The notes under the pieces: model-generated
What the model was told of the DNA's origin: nothing
Database searches by the model: none
Seen by the model: the letters and a program-made list of their open reading frames with translations, nothing else
Program-made: the position numbers and the translations under genes
Source: Microvelia longipes
Taxonomy: Eukaryota > Arthropoda > Insecta > Hemiptera > Veliidae
Length of the DNA stretch: 64,000 bases
Assembly (NCBI GenBank): GCA_018340805.1
Contig: JACMZG010001908.1
Location: 45,887,117 to 45,951,116 of the forward strand
Reading direction: 5' to 3'
In this document: positions 34,606-46,880 of the stretch, in pieces
Layout: each line of letters starts with the position of its first letter
Numbering within the stretch: the first letter of the stretch is position 1

Positions 34606-35503
34606 TATTCCGGAGAGACTATTTCAAATCCTCTTATTGCCCTGCCGATCTCAGTCTCAATATTTTAATAAGAATTTCAACCTGTCTTTTTTACTTCATC
34701 AACATTAAGGTATAGAAAAAATCTTGTGTCTGCAATCTTAATATAATGCGTTAATGCCCAAACCCGAATTTCAATCTTCTGGTTCCTATATTTTTAATCC
34801 AACATCTGGTAGCTAGTTATAAATTTTACCAAATACATATACATCAAACCTCACTGACCTGATACTCAATAAATTTAAATTAAATTCAGGTATAACTTGA
34901 CAGCAATTGATATTTGTTGTTGGCTCCATGTCTCCTGAATTAAAACTAATACACTCCTTTGGATCGATTGGAAACTGAATGGAAACACAAAAATTATGTG
35001 TCATTTTCATATTTCATACAATGGCAGATTTTTATTGGAAAGAAATAATAAATGTCGGTTTTTATATTCTTTGAATATTTACGTCACGGTACAATGATAG
35101 CATAATAAAAATGTTGATGAACACATAAATACGCAGTATTTATTATTGAGAATTATTTATTGTTTTTCATGAGCTTCAGTCTCTATTTATTCGAATAAAA
35201 ACATATTAGGTCATAAAACAAAAGAAATTGTAATATTTATAGCTTTCACGATTTATCACAAAATGTAAAATCCATACAAATATCAACAATATATTGCATT
35301 GTACAGTAAAATATAAAGAAACTGTACGTATTACAAGTACATTTTATTAAATGTAAAAGTAAATTTAAATTAAATATTTTCATGTTTAGAAGTAATAACA
35401 GTTTATATTTCTTAGTTAGTATTTACAAACCTAAGCTGCCAAGAAACCAACTAAGCTTACTTATATCATTTCTCAGCCGAATTCACATTCCATGATTTAA
35501 AAA
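34606..35503. other. AT-rich non-coding stretch
   Basis: No supported feature. Confidence 0.45.
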
Positions 35504-35780
35504 GTCGGGTCAGGAGTACCTCGGAGTTTTTTCTTACAATATCTTATTTGCTTCGCGCGTCTTCAGAATATAGAAATCACCATAATTATATAACAGTATG
35601 TCCTCGGATTCGCTTCGCTCGTCCACAGACAGTAAGAATATGAGTTTTACTCCCAGTGGTCACGGTCACCCATCCAGGTACTTGCTTGGTGCTGCTGTAT
35701 AGGATACGAGTATATCTTATTAAAGGATTGCATTATTTTTTTTTTTTGCTTAGAAAAAGCTTGGCACGATTTTGGTCTTA
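35504..35780 (+). repeat. Family K element, 5' part (interrupted by hAT MITE)
   Basis: gtcgggtcaggagtacctcgg start, cggattcgcttcgctcgtcc, cagtggtcacggtcacccat, then cttggcacgattttggtc. The last phrase corresponds to cttggtacatatgttag in the complete copy. The element resumes at 36295. Confidence 0.7.
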
Positions 35781-35788
35781 TAGAAGAG

Positions 35789-36294
35789 CAGGGGTCTCCA
35801 AACTAGGGTACGCGTAACCCAGGGGGTACGCGAAATCCTAACTGAGTGTCCTCAAAAATATGTTGAAATATAATATCAAATTTTAATATAAATAAAATAA
35901 ATTATAAATAAAAAATTGTTGAAAAAATGTGTATAGGTATCAAAGAGGTGTTCAAAGATAAATAATGTTCGGAATAATAAATATAACAGATAAGATAAGC
36001 CCTTAATTAAAGTTCCCAAATTACAGGATGTAATATAACTAAAATATGAAGAGTCCTCTTTTGTGCCGCCTTTTGTTACTTCTTTAATTATTCGCTTTAT
36101 TGTTGTTTTGTGTGCTAACGTTTACTTTGAAATTTATTTTAGTGGTTATTAACATTTTGTTTAGTTCTAAGAAAAAATATTATTGATATATTTTAGTGGT
36201 ATATAGTTTTCCATTAAAATGGAAATATTTAAAAAATCATAAAAAAAGCTCGGGGGGAGGGGGTGCGCAAATGTTTGGAGTTTAGAAACCCCTG
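35789..36294. mobile_element. hAT-type MITE with 8-bp target duplication
   Basis: Terminal inverted repeats CAGGGGTCTCCAAACTAGGG and, at the right end, tttggagtttagaaacccctg (complement of the CAGGGGTTTC type). Identical 8-bp flanks TAGAAGAG lie at 35781-35788 and 36295-36302. The CAGGGGTC start and the 8-bp duplication define the hAT superfamily. The subterminal ggtacgcg repeats are also typical. 506 bp with no transposase ORF. It is inserted into a family K copy. Confidence 0.92.
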
Positions 36295-36500
36295 TAGAAG
36301 AGTACACGCTTGCCAAATTTTAAATTGATCCGATAATTATACGGTGTTTTGTGTTTTTAATTATAGTCATTTTTGACGATTATAATGACGTCATAAAAAT
36401 ATTTCCCAGAAAGCTCAACTAAGTCTAAACGAATAATTTTTTGTATTAAGCTTCAATTCTCTAGTATAACCAAATTATGAGCAACGATGATAGGTAACCG
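36295..36500 (+). repeat. Family K element, continuation after hAT insertion
   Basis: tacacgcttgccaaatttta, attataatgacgtcat, ccagaaagctcaactaa and aagcttcaattctctag continue K. The 3' third is missing. Confidence 0.6.
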
Positions 36501-37861
36501 GATAAAATGTTCCCTGATTGAATGTACCTGGATAAAATTTTCCCTTTTTATTTATATTTCTCTCGTGCTATAAGGTTCAAGTGAATTATGACGGAAACCA
36601 CCATAGATGAAGTTTATTTGTACCTATAATACATATCCATATTAAGCTTACTGTGCAACAAATTAAGCTGTTAAATAATTGCATTATATAACAGGCCTAT
36701 TGTAGTTCGCATCTTTTTTTATTTGCTTACTATAAGATCAAACTGTTATTAAGCCTGCATTGCACTCTAATTGACACTTATGTAAATTAGGACAGTAAAA
36801 TGCGTATTAGGTTCAATCTATTATCCTAGTATGCGGGAACCACCCGAAGTGAATTTGTTTGTGCTATTAGAGATCATTATTACATAATATACCTTGCACA
36901 TCTAAGTAACTGTTAATTAATATCAAGAGAATAATTAACTATTTATCCACTAAAGCTACTTGTGTATAATATACTGCACGCAACAAATTCAGGTTTTTGA
37001 GGGCATGTAGCGAAAAATAGCTTAAGGTACATAAATGATAGTATAATGATTTTAAAGGGCTGGTCTTGTAGATCAAAAATAACAATAAAATCATTCAAAC
37101 CATTGCAAAATTATTTTAATTATTTTTTAGGGTATGAAAGAGACTTGAAATATTACATCTAAAGTATAAGTCTTCCACAAAGGAGGCATGTTAGCCATTT
37201 ATTTTGTAAACTTAGCAATTTTGAAAGCTTTAAAACAATTAAGTTAATTTTATTCAGTTGAATCTGAGATGGTGTTGTGGGCAAATTGAAATGTTAAAGG
37301 TTGTTGTTTAACCCCTTAAATACCCCCTCCCACAACCCTTAGTGCAGAGATTAGTTATATACAGGAGGTTTGTGGCTTAAAATACACTAACCACTTAAGA
37401 CCTCTGAGCACTGTATGGTTTCATAAAGAGATGTAGAAACGTTACCTAGATCTCTGCCGCAGAGATAACATATTTTACATATCTCTCTAAGCTATGATGG
37501 GTTTCTCTTAAAACCTTATGCATCACTAATATTTCAAAAGTTTTAGTGTAACTTGAATTAAGCTCTGAAAAGTTTTACTCGAAACATAAACGAGTCTGTG
37601 TCTGTATATATTAGCTTACCTTGAAGTAAATAGATAACCTGTCTCTTATCATAAATGAAAATTCATGTATTTATTAATAAAGCCAAAGTGCATTTCAAAA
37701 TATCTGATTTATTATTGAGTAACAAGATAAATCTCTAAGCAAACACCTAAACATTATTAGTTATTTTAGTCTGACTAAAAGTATAAATTACGACGTATTT
37801 TATTTATTCTTGTATAAATGTTTACAGTTTGTAAAATATTTGCATAAATATATGACAAGAA
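36501..37861. other. AT-rich non-coding stretch
   Basis: Two related phrases near 36500 (gataaaatgttccctg, gataaaattttcccttt) form a short local duplication. No coding signal. Confidence 0.45.
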
Positions 37862-38142
37862 GAATCAGTTTAGGCAACACAAGTAATAATTATATGGAAC
37901 TGAGAATCAGTTTAGAGCATACATAAGCTTAATCATATGGAACTGAAAATCAGTTTAGAGCATTCATAAGATTAATCATGTGAAACTGAGAATCAGTTTA
38001 GAGCATACATAAGCTTAATCATACGGAACTGAAAATCAGTTTAGAGCATACGTAAGCTTGATCAAATGGAAATTGAAATTAGTTTAGAACATACGTAAGC
38101 TTAATTAATCATATGGAACTGGAAGTCAGTTTAAAGCACACA
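37862..38142 (+). repeat. 43-bp minisatellite
   Basis: About six units of 43 bases built around gaatcagtttagagcat, then acataagcttaatcatatgg. The later units are more diverged. Confidence 0.85.
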
Positions 38143-38149
38143 CCATTAT

Positions 38150-38471
38150 TTAAACAATTCAAACATTTCTCCGTATTTATAAGTTTATTAAATTTTTGCT
38201 GAGTTGTAATTGACGGAGTAATAAAAATTAATTTTACGGAAAGCAAAACTAGTTTTAAACATCGATCTTTGTACCAAGTTTCAACTCCATAGCATAAACA
38301 AAGTGGAAACTACGATGATAATGGCACAGACAGACAACTTAGTAAAACAACTGTGAAAGTCTTAAAATTACTTGAAAGGAATAATTCATTTCATAGATCC
38401 AGGTTTCAGATTTTTTGTGCAAACTCATTACGCCTCTTATAAACCGAAGGTTTAAATGAGGAAAAGTAAAA
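38150..38471 (+). repeat. Family K 3' region
   Basis: ttttgctgagttgtaattg, gtaccaagtttcaactcc, cacagacagacaacttag, then the end aaaccgaaggtttaaatgag and gaaaagtaaaa with the terminal hairpin. Confidence 0.65.
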
Positions 38472-39604
38472 TCGATGTCGAATAAATGTTATCAGCATTA
38501 CTTCTGATTGTATTGCTTGACGGGGGCCACAGGATGGCTCAGGCTCGCTCCTGTTTAGCATATTGCATTTTTGCTGTCCAGTACAAGAAAACTTATTTAT
38601 ATAAAACAATATTCTGAATACATAAATTTATTTTTATTGTGTATCAGAGTCCTTTCACCTTCTATGAAAATTGAAATCGTTTAATTCACTACTTGTCGTA
38701 GGGAAGTTTCCGAGTCCCCTGGGACTCCCCCTCCCCCTACTCCTATCTGAAAACATCTAAAATATTCTTACCGACATTTTCCCTAAGGTTTAGAAAAAAT
38801 CGATAAACGTCTCAAGTTTTTAGTGAAAAAAGTTGAATTTTATCTATAAGAAGGTAAGTTTACTGTAGACAGTTTCAAGAAGATATAACTAGAAAAAAAA
38901 ATTTTATCTCAAGAATCTATTTTTTATTTCTTTAAGTTAGTATAAAATCTAAGTTTTTATCAAAGTTTATTTTTTCCTTTTTTGTTTTTTATAAAGTTTT
39001 CATTATTTAATCTAAAACTGATAAATCATCCCTAACTAAATATATTTCAGCGAGTTTTTATCCTAAAATGATACTTATGAGGTTGTCTGGATGACGGAAG
39101 TAAAGGGTTAGGAGGGGGAGATCGATTCAGCTTGGTCTACAGTTTATTATTATTAGTTCTATTTAAAAAGTATTAGAACACAACGATAGATTATTATTAC
39201 GAGTCAAAAGTTTGAGACGGCTCGTTTGTTTGTGACTGTGAAGGTATGACTTCATAATCTGAACAGAATAACATTTATTTGTTTTTCTATTTTCTTGGGT
39301 TTTAAAAATATGATAAAACATTTGAAAATTAGCGTCCATTGGGCTTTGCAAATGTATGTTCTAAACTCATTAGGCAATGACCAGAAAATGGTAGGGATAT
39401 TCAGCATTTTGTCCTCTTCGCCTGAACAATTCAATTTGGTATGCTTAATTTTAACGCTAGTTCCTGATGCCTCGCATTGCATGTAACTCAATGACGAGTG
39501 ATTCGTGTCAGCCTGCAGGGAATTTTGTCTAGGACAATATTTTTTACTTTTTAGTGCACGTATGAACTTACCATTGACGTACTAAGATAGCATTGATATT
39601 GCGC
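38472..39604. other. AT-rich non-coding stretch
   Basis: Small GC-rich patches at 38510-38560 and 38700-38750 (a C-rich run) show no exon structure. Overlapping short frames on both strands at 39163-39491 look fortuitous. Confidence 0.4.
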
Positions 39605-39955
39605 ATATAGTTTCTGCATCTAATAGTTTCTCAATTTTCGGGATTCTTCGAAGGAAACACGCTAAAATTGCAGCATTAACTGAGCTTTAAATGAGGGGGT
39701 ACGGTTTTGTGCAGAATTAGCATAGTTTTGCATAAACTATAGGAAAAATATGCGCGTTTTCTTCTAGAGATTTTAAATTCAGACAAAAATTGAATATAGT
39801 AGACGTAGCAATACAAGTAGTGCTACGTCTCTGGCAATAAAGCTCTAACTAAAAACTTCAGCTAGAAATGTATACTTGGATTGTTGATTAAGGTATTTCA
39901 AGGGAAATTCTCCAGGCATTCAAACCTCTGTGCCAGAATGTATCTAATAAAGAAG
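39605..39955. mobile_element. Family D foldback element 3 (decayed)
   Basis: Left cgaaggaaacacgctaaaat and right aaatatgcgcgttttcttct are mirrored. The right part ends tattcaaaccwctgtgcc-like as ttcaaacctctgtgccagaa. It contains a perfect hairpin agacgtagca / tgctacgtct at 39801-39830. Confidence 0.45.
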
Positions 39956-42030
39956 AATACAAAGGTTCATTTAAAATTATATTCACAGTTTTTGTCAGAC
40001 CGCTACATGCACCGCGAATAATAAAACAGATTTTACGCTGTCTGAGGGCGACCGAAGCAAGTTCAAAGAAGTATGTAACAAATTTAATTTTATTAGGAAA
40101 AGTTTAAAAGTGTTTTCTACCCGGTTACACTGATATGTAATAAGCTAATCGATTGGCTTAGGGGTTTTAAGCCAATAATCCTTCTGTTGCTTCATATCTA
40201 GTGAAGAGAGAGGACGAGATGGGACTCATTAACTCAAGTATGTAATAGTTTAATCTCATTCGAAATATTTCTAGACATGATAGAATAAAGTAGATTTCAT
40301 AAATACAATTCATCCTTAGAAACTTGTCACAAACACGTCAACACATTAAGTGCTATCGCTGATAATGTGAAAAGTAATGAACTTAGCACATTTACAGAAT
40401 AGGAAAATTGATGAGGTTTTAGCTTTTACGAGAACAAAGTAAGGCTAAGTTATTTTCATTGTATAACTCGTTGGTACCTTAGCTTGTAGCTTGTAACTTG
40501 TTGTGTAACTTTGCTATCGTGCTTAGAAATTAAAAATAAATACAAAGCCACGGAATGTTCCAACGATGAGCAGATTTAAGTTTTGTCTCCTTTTATGATC
40601 ACAATCCATTCAAATCACATTGGTGATACGCAATCGATTCATCATGCATCTGGGATAGGCTGGGGGTTATGGATGGTTGTAGATAGACAGTTTGTTTAAT
40701 GACTGAGCTAAATAGCAACGCCTATTTCGGAACATGGTTTTCATTTCACTTGTGTGTGCGTCACATGGTGTGCTAAAAGTGTTCTACAATTAGGTTAAAT
40801 TTAAAGAAGATTACGAAGCCCTTAATATGTCAAGAAATTTAAGTGAGCCACTTTATAGGGGAACAAGTAGTGTCCTCTTTCTTTTCGATCGAGTTCGATG
40901 CTTATCTAATGGGGACTGGAACGAAACAAACAAACTGACTGTTGTTTAACAAAACTGTTGTTGAAAAAAGATGTTATGATTTCATTTGTATTAATTGAAT
41001 AGGAAAATTTAATAATATGTTCAGCATTAGCTTTCTAAGAGACACAAAGAAAATAGATACCCTTCTGGAAAATTTTCGACAATTGTCTTGACAAATTACT
41101 CAAGAGGTCTTAAAACACATAAAAACAGGTTTTTCTGGAGGGGAATTCAGAATTTGGATTTTCACATTAAGGATATACCTCTTTTTTTTATGAATATTCT
41201 AAAAGGGTTTGGTGGTAGCTATTAGTTCAGTAGTAAAGAAGAGTAAAAATAAAAGCTTGGTTCTCACTCCTAATACTTTCGAACTTTGTTCAAGTCGCGT
41301 AAGCAATGTTTCCTAACCTACTTTGAGCCTGTATTTATTGACAGAAACCTCTTCCAAGGAAGTAATGTACGAGATATAAAGAAGAAGAAAAAATGATATA
41401 GGTTCCTGTGTGGGATGTTTCATTGTTAAAAGATTGATCACTTCACATCTGGCCCCGCAATTCTTCAGCTTCTTCAGTGTCCAGTTTGAATATCTTTCTT
41501 TTCTTCCTATATGTTTCTCGAACAAACATCTTTATTATGTGATTTGATACAGGTTGTTGCTCGTATAGATCTTCTTTTTAAAAGTGTTTTATTATGAAAT
41601 GATAAAGTATCATTCCTTGTGTATTATTCTTGAGTTTATTTGCCTTAAATTTGTTGGCAGTCTATCAAAGGCTTTCTTTGGTATTGTTTTGGTGCCGCGT
41701 GACTTTATTTAGATGATTAATGTGGCAGAAAGATGTTTCTTTTCTAAGTCTAGAATTGTTTCTTTGTCTACTACAGCAGATCATGGTGGTTTAAAATGTT
41801 TGTTTGTCTTCTCTTTTATAAATTTCATTTAAATATATTCTTGAATGGTTTCATTTTTCCTCAATTATACCGTAGGAGTTAATGAACAGTATTGAGTTTA
41901 AATTATACAACTAAGTAGTGGTACTGAAACGTCTTACGTAGTTTTCACCATGTTGTCCCTCTGAATAAGTTTATTAGTTTGTGTGTGTGTGTGATACCAA
42001 CGTATTTTTCAGTGTATTGAACTGAAACAC
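39956..42030. other. AT-rich non-coding stretch with a K fragment
   Basis: A decayed family K 3' fragment (actcaagaggtcttaaaac, then gaatttggattttcac) lies at about 41090-41185. The remainder shows no gene. Confidence 0.4.
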
Positions 42031-42076
42031 ACCAAGCATTGAAATGCTTGGTTTCTCTAGCATTGAAATGCTAGAG
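42031..42076. repeat. Twin hairpins sharing one core
   Basis: Two perfect palindromes two bases apart (42031-42052 and 42055-42076) have the same core agcattgaaatgct but different outer arms (acca/tggt and ctct/agag). They lie shortly upstream of the LINE. Confidence 0.8.
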
Positions 42077-43065
42077 AATTGAAACTTATTGCAAAAATTA
42101 TATTTAGATCTAATCGTGTCTTGAGGAAGGTTACGGCAGCGCTAAGGTTAACATGTCGAACTTAGGTGCTCCGTAAATTTCTTTTTGTTAGTAGCGATGT
42201 AGTGTACTTGCGGTTGTGATTTTTGTGCGCCATGGTGGATGAGTGCTCTGTGCGTGCTTTGTGATAGTTATTTTCAGTTGCGTAAGTGCCACTTTCCTAA
42301 ATTTCTTCGTTAAACATCGCATGTAGCCGTGTCCTGGGGGTCCGGCAGTCCGTTTTCGTGACTGTTCAGTTATGAAACGGTCTGTCTGGGCAGATTCCAG
42401 GGATACTAGTTGCATACGTTGTCATCCCATGACGTCACACAGGAAGAATTTCGGACTTTCTTCCTGTTGTTGCGCTTACGCACTGTTGCACCTCAGGCTC
42501 TTCTACCGGCGTCATAATCTCAACGCTCGTGCTTGCTTGCTGCTAACTATTTTTTCTTACTTGCTACGTTTTTCTCAATTTAATTGTTTATTAATATCAT
42601 ATTTTGCGTCTTTTGGTGTTTGTGTGATTATTATCTGCAAAATCACCTGTCTATCTTTATTATAATACGTAAGTTAAGAACATTACTACGTCAGTAGTTC
42701 TACATTCTCTGACACTTGATTCCAACTATTTTCCTATACATATATATCTACAATCTATTTTATTTATTTTATCTCGTATATATTTTTTTTTTATCTTTAT
42801 TGGAATCATGTCAGGAAAAATCCCAATGGCAGCCAGTGAGGCTACAAATAACCTCGCTTCTGTGGAGGTACTGAGTCCGGGGTATAATCCTCAGACAAAG
42901 TCCCTGAACAGGCCACTGTATCGTCACTCTTGGCAGCCGACAGGCTCTTTCTAACCCTGTCTCTGTCTCCGCAATCAAACCAGAGGGTAAAACTCCCTTA
43001 GGTGCGGCTGTGGACAGGCCAGAGATTCAAAGTCTCACTTTGAGGGTCCTAACCCCTCGGTGAAG

Positions 43066-43831
43066 ATGGTTCAGGTTAACCTTCAGCATAGCAAAGCTGC
43101 CTCGGCAGCCCTATGCAACCTTCTTTCAGGAGGCTCTATAGACATTGCCCTGATACAAGAACCCTGGGTTTCTGGAGGACGCGTATCAGGCCTTGGACTC
43201 ACTAGAGGACAAATTATTACAACAAAAATAATAAACACTCTAGAACTTGCATTTTATTAAAAATGGACTAAATGCTCTTACGCTGTCAAATTTCTGTAGC
43301 AAGGATCTGACGGCTGTCAGAGTAGAACTACATGAGGGAGATATGTCGGATGCAACTCATAGTAGCATCGGCTTACTTCCCTTATGACTCACCTAACCCA
43401 CCTCCGTCAAATGAAGTGAGGGAATTAGTTACTTACTGCAACAGCAATAACATTGAACTATTAATTGGTTGTGATGCTAATGCTCATCATGCAGCTGCTT
43501 GGGGAGTACTGAACACCAACTCACTGGTGAAGAACTCCTCTCCTTTATTATTTCTAACAACTTGGTTATCTTCAACCAAGGTAATACCCCCACTTTTGTA
43601 AACAAAAGAAGGCAAGAAGTTCTTGATCACAATGGGTACCCCTGTGATAGACAGAATCCTAACAAAATGGTATGTATCTGAAGAACCTTCTTCTTCTGAC
43701 CATAGATATATTCTATTTGAATTAACATGTGATCAAAAGCATGAAACTACCTATTACAATCCTAGGAAGACTGACTGGGATGCCTTCCGGCAGGATCTAG
43801 CATCCTATCTGTCTTCCTTAATGTTGAAATA
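43066..43831 (+). pseudogene. LINE apurinic/apyrimidinic-type endonuclease domain (broken)
   Basis: Starts MVQVNLQHSKAASAAL with IDIALIQEPWV near 43140-43175, typical of the first conserved blocks (Asn and catalytic Glu). After a shift it continues with IVASAYFPYDSP, then GCDANAHH at 43467-43490 (catalytic Asp/Asn block), NQGNTPTFV near 43580, and SSSDHRYILFEL near 43690-43720 (the SDH catalytic motif). At least three frame changes and one stop separate these blocks. The domain would nick target DNA to prime reverse transcription. Confidence 0.85.
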
Positions 43832-43899
43832 GGTAACCATCTTGATCTAGACTCGATGGCCTCACTATTAACTGAGGCTATGGATCTCTCCTTCAAGAA

Positions 43900-45095
43900 A
43901 ATTGTCCTCTGAGTGTGCAGAAAGGCTCCAGGAAAATTCCTGGGTGAGCCACTCTCTCGACAATCAGAGGAAAAAAGTACGAAAATTATTCAATCGTTCC
44001 AAAAAGACTGGAGAGTGGGAAACTTATTCTTCAGCACTTACTAATACAATAAAGCCCTTAGAGATGCCAAGCGGGGATTCTTGGAGACGTTTCTGTTCTG
44101 AGATAGACAGTATCTCCGAAGCAGCCAGACTGAACAGAATACTGTCTAAAACTCCAATTAACCCAATTGGCACTTTAAAAACTCTCTTGGAGCCTATACT
44201 CACAATGGCCGAGAAACTGTGGAGGTTCTTCTTAAGACACACTTCCCAGACTCTGTAATTGTAGATCAAAACAATGATCAAACAGAGACCAATCAGGGCT
44301 TCTCTTTTGTAGATAAAGCTCCTGACTGGGCTGTTGCCAATTCAATAATAACACTGACAAGGTCAAATGGGGAGTAAACTCATTTAAACCTTACAAGTCT
44401 CCTGACCGGACAGTATTTACCCAGCCCTGTTACAGCAGGGCTTGACACTCTGGCTCCCTTACTTTGTAGCATTTTTAGAGCAAGTATAGCTCTAAATCAT
44501 ATTCCTGAACTCTGGAAAAATCTGCCAAGGTTACTTTTTATACCCAAACCTGGACGTGTTTCATACACGGAGGTAAGGCTTATAGACCAATATGTCTGTC
44601 ATCTTTTCTCTCAAAAACAATGGAGAAGATTATTGACAGACACATTCGCGAAACAGCGCTGATTACCAAGCCGCTGCACAAATATTCGTTTGCATATCAA
44701 GCTGGCAAATCTTGCGAAAGCGCATACATCTTGTTGTAATAAGATTGAAGCTGCTTTTGAAAGCAAAGGATGTGTTGTTGGCGCCTTCCTCGTATTGAAG
44801 GAGCATTTGAAACACATCTTCCAAACTATACTCTCCTCTCTGAGAGAGCGTGGTGTTGAAGAATCTGTCTGGTAGATGGATAGCCCACTATGCTTCTTCA
44901 GTAGAAATGTTATAGCTTCTGTGGCTGGAGAGACGCTGAAGCCCGAGTCACCAGGGATGCCCGCAGGGTGGAGTTTGTCTCCTCTACTGTTGGAGCCTTG
45001 TGGTGGACGGCATACTCTGCTGTCTTAACAGTAAAGCTTCTTTGCTATAGGTACGCTGATGACATAGTCATCCTTATCCTGGCAAATTCATTAAT
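43900..45095 (+). pseudogene. LINE reverse transcriptase domain (broken, runs into gap)
   Basis: A linker with SWRRFCSEIDSISEAARL (about 44070-44130) precedes RT blocks: LLFIPKPGR near 44535, KTMEKIIDRHIRETAL near 44617-44665, FAYQAGKSCESA near 44690, and the catalytic YADD at 45052-45063 within LLCYRYADDIVI. Frames change repeatedly (for example near 44380, 44560, 44800 and 44980). The 3' part of RT lies in the N gap. Confidence 0.85.
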
Positions 45096-45824
45096 NNNNN
45101 NNNNNNNNNNNNNNNNNNNNNNNNNNNNNNNNNNNNNNNNNNNNNNNNNNNNNNNNNNNNNNNNNNNNNNNNNNNNNNNNNNNNNNNNNNNNNNNNNNNN
45201 NNNNNNNNNNNNNNNNNNNNNNNNNNNNNNNNNNNNNNNNNNNNNNNNNNNNNNNNNNNNNNNNNNNNNNNNNNNNNNNNNNNNNNNNNNNNNNNNNNNN
45301 NNNNNNNNNNNNNNNNNNNNNNNNNNNNNNNNNNNNNNNNNNNNNNNNNNNNNNNNNNNNNNNNNNNNNNNNNNNNNNNNNNNNNNNNNNNNNNNNNNNN
45401 NNNNNNNNNNNNNNNNNNNNNNNNNNNNNNNNNNNNNNNNNNNNNNNNNNNNNNNNNNNNNNNNNNNNNNNNNNNNNNNNNNNNNNNNNNNNNNNNNNNN
45501 NNNNNNNNNNNNNNNNNNNNNNNNNNNNNNNNNNNNNNNNNNNNNNNNNNNNNNNNNNNNNNNNNNNNNNNNNNNNNNNNNNNNNNNNNNNNNNNNNNNN
45601 NNNNNNNNNNNNNNNNNNNNNNNNNNNNNNNNNNNNNNNNNNNNNNNNNNNNNNNNNNNNNNNNNNNNNNNNNNNNNNNNNNNNNNNNNNNNNNNNNNNN
45701 NNNNNNNNNNNNNNNNNNNNNNNNNNNNNNNNNNNNNNNNNNNNNNNNNNNNNNNNNNNNNNNNNNNNNNNNNNNNNNNNNNNNNNNNNNNNNNNNNNNN
45801 NNNNNNNNNNNNNNNNNNNNNNNN
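45096..45824. other. Assembly gap (729 N)
   Basis: A run of N inside the LINE between the RT YADD motif and RNase H. Its length is about what the missing RT thumb and linker of an R1/I-type element would need, so the scaffolding is plausible. Open frames drawn through the Ns are artefacts. Confidence 0.98.
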
Positions 45825-46700
45825 AACACATATGCGTCCCATACTATCTATGAACTCTGATTACATTGATCCACCCTCTACTCCTATGAAAACAACCCTT
45901 CACACTCAGTTGTGGATAGTTTCAATGGGGAACCACCTCCCAATCTCTGGTGACACTGTATGGTATACAGATGGATCTAGATGGACTGTGCTCTGGAGCA
46001 GTGGATATATGAGGCTCATGCAAATATCAAAACCTCCATTTCCTTTAGGAAAGTATGCCACAGTATGTTCAGGCAGAAAATATTTGCTATTAATGCCTGT
46101 CTAATAGAAAATATTAAAAAGAATCCTAATCAGACTCTATAAATATTTTACCTACAGCCAAGCTGCCATTAAAGCTCTTGGTTCATACAAAGTCAACTCC
46201 AAGCTTGTCTGGGATGCTTACAAAACCTTCTGACCTTGTCACTCAACAACGATGTAGCATCAGATGGTGCCTGCCATAAAGGAATGAAGGTAATGAGCAA
46301 AGCAGACATCCTTGCAAAAAGGGGTCTGAGACCACTCCTGTGGGCCCTGAACCATAGTAGCCATACCGAAAGCTATAGCTAAAGGTGTAATTAAAGATTG
46401 GCTCTTAACCAATCACCTGCACCACTGGAACAAATCCTCAGGCATGAGGCACAGTAAACTTATGTTAAAAGGACCCAGTCCCAATTAACTGAGGACCTCC
46501 TGAGTCTCAGCAGAAGGACCTAGAACAGTAACTGACTACTGACTGGTCCTGTCACCCTCCGAAAACATCTCCATACATTGGTATCTTCAAGATAACCCAG
46601 TGTGTAGGCTTTGTGAATCGGAAAACTGAAACTGCATCTCACATACTTCTGAGATGTGAGCCCTAGCCTTTCAAAGGTACACCAACTTGGTAGCAGCATT
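45825..46700 (+). pseudogene. LINE RNase H and C-terminal zinc motif (broken)
   Basis: VWYTDGSR at 45958-45981 carries the first catalytic Asp of RNase H. Frameshifted continuation includes a FAINACL-like helix near 46080 and QAAIKALGSYKVNSKLVW near 46155-46210. KADILAKRG near 46300-46327 matches the family's final acidic block. Near 46600-46660 the phrase CRLCESEN, then ETASHILLRCE recalls the C-terminal Cys/His motif of R1/I elements. Several stops are present. Confidence 0.75.
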
Positions 46701-46880
46701 CTCACTAGTTTGACTCTACCAATGAATCACTGGTCAAAAAAGTCTAGACCTAGTCCGGGAAAAGGATTATTTCTGACCTGGACCTTGAGGGATTGTACAA
46801 TAGACTTCCAGTCGCAGTGCAATGGGGTCTATCTCGACTCCAACCCCAATCTTAATAATAAAATAATAATAATCGTGTCT

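Larger units (their letters stand above)
42118..46880 (+). mobile_element. Decayed R1/I-group LINE
   Basis: A non-LTR retrotransposon with a GC-richer 5' region (42118-42800), possible ORF1 remnant (from ATG 42809, MSGKIPMAASEATNNL, stopped early), endonuclease, reverse transcriptase, RNase H and a C-terminal zinc-knuckle-like motif, ending in (AAT)n at 46853-46873. Each domain is broken by frameshifts and stops, so it is inactive. RNase H plus a DANAHH endonuclease places it in the R1/I/LOA part of the LINE tree, common in arthropods. The exact 5' end is uncertain. Confidence 0.85.

Noticed and set aside
39163..39491. Opposing short frames as a gene
   Set aside because: Three frames overlap on both strands without splice context or composition change.
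42188..42665. Overlapping frames on both strands upstream of the LINE endonuclease
   Set aside because: Higher GC in the LINE 5' region lowers stop frequency; neither resembles an ORF1 protein.
45045..45842. Long open frames through the N run
   Set aside because: Unknown bases cannot show stops; these are artefacts of the assembly gap.
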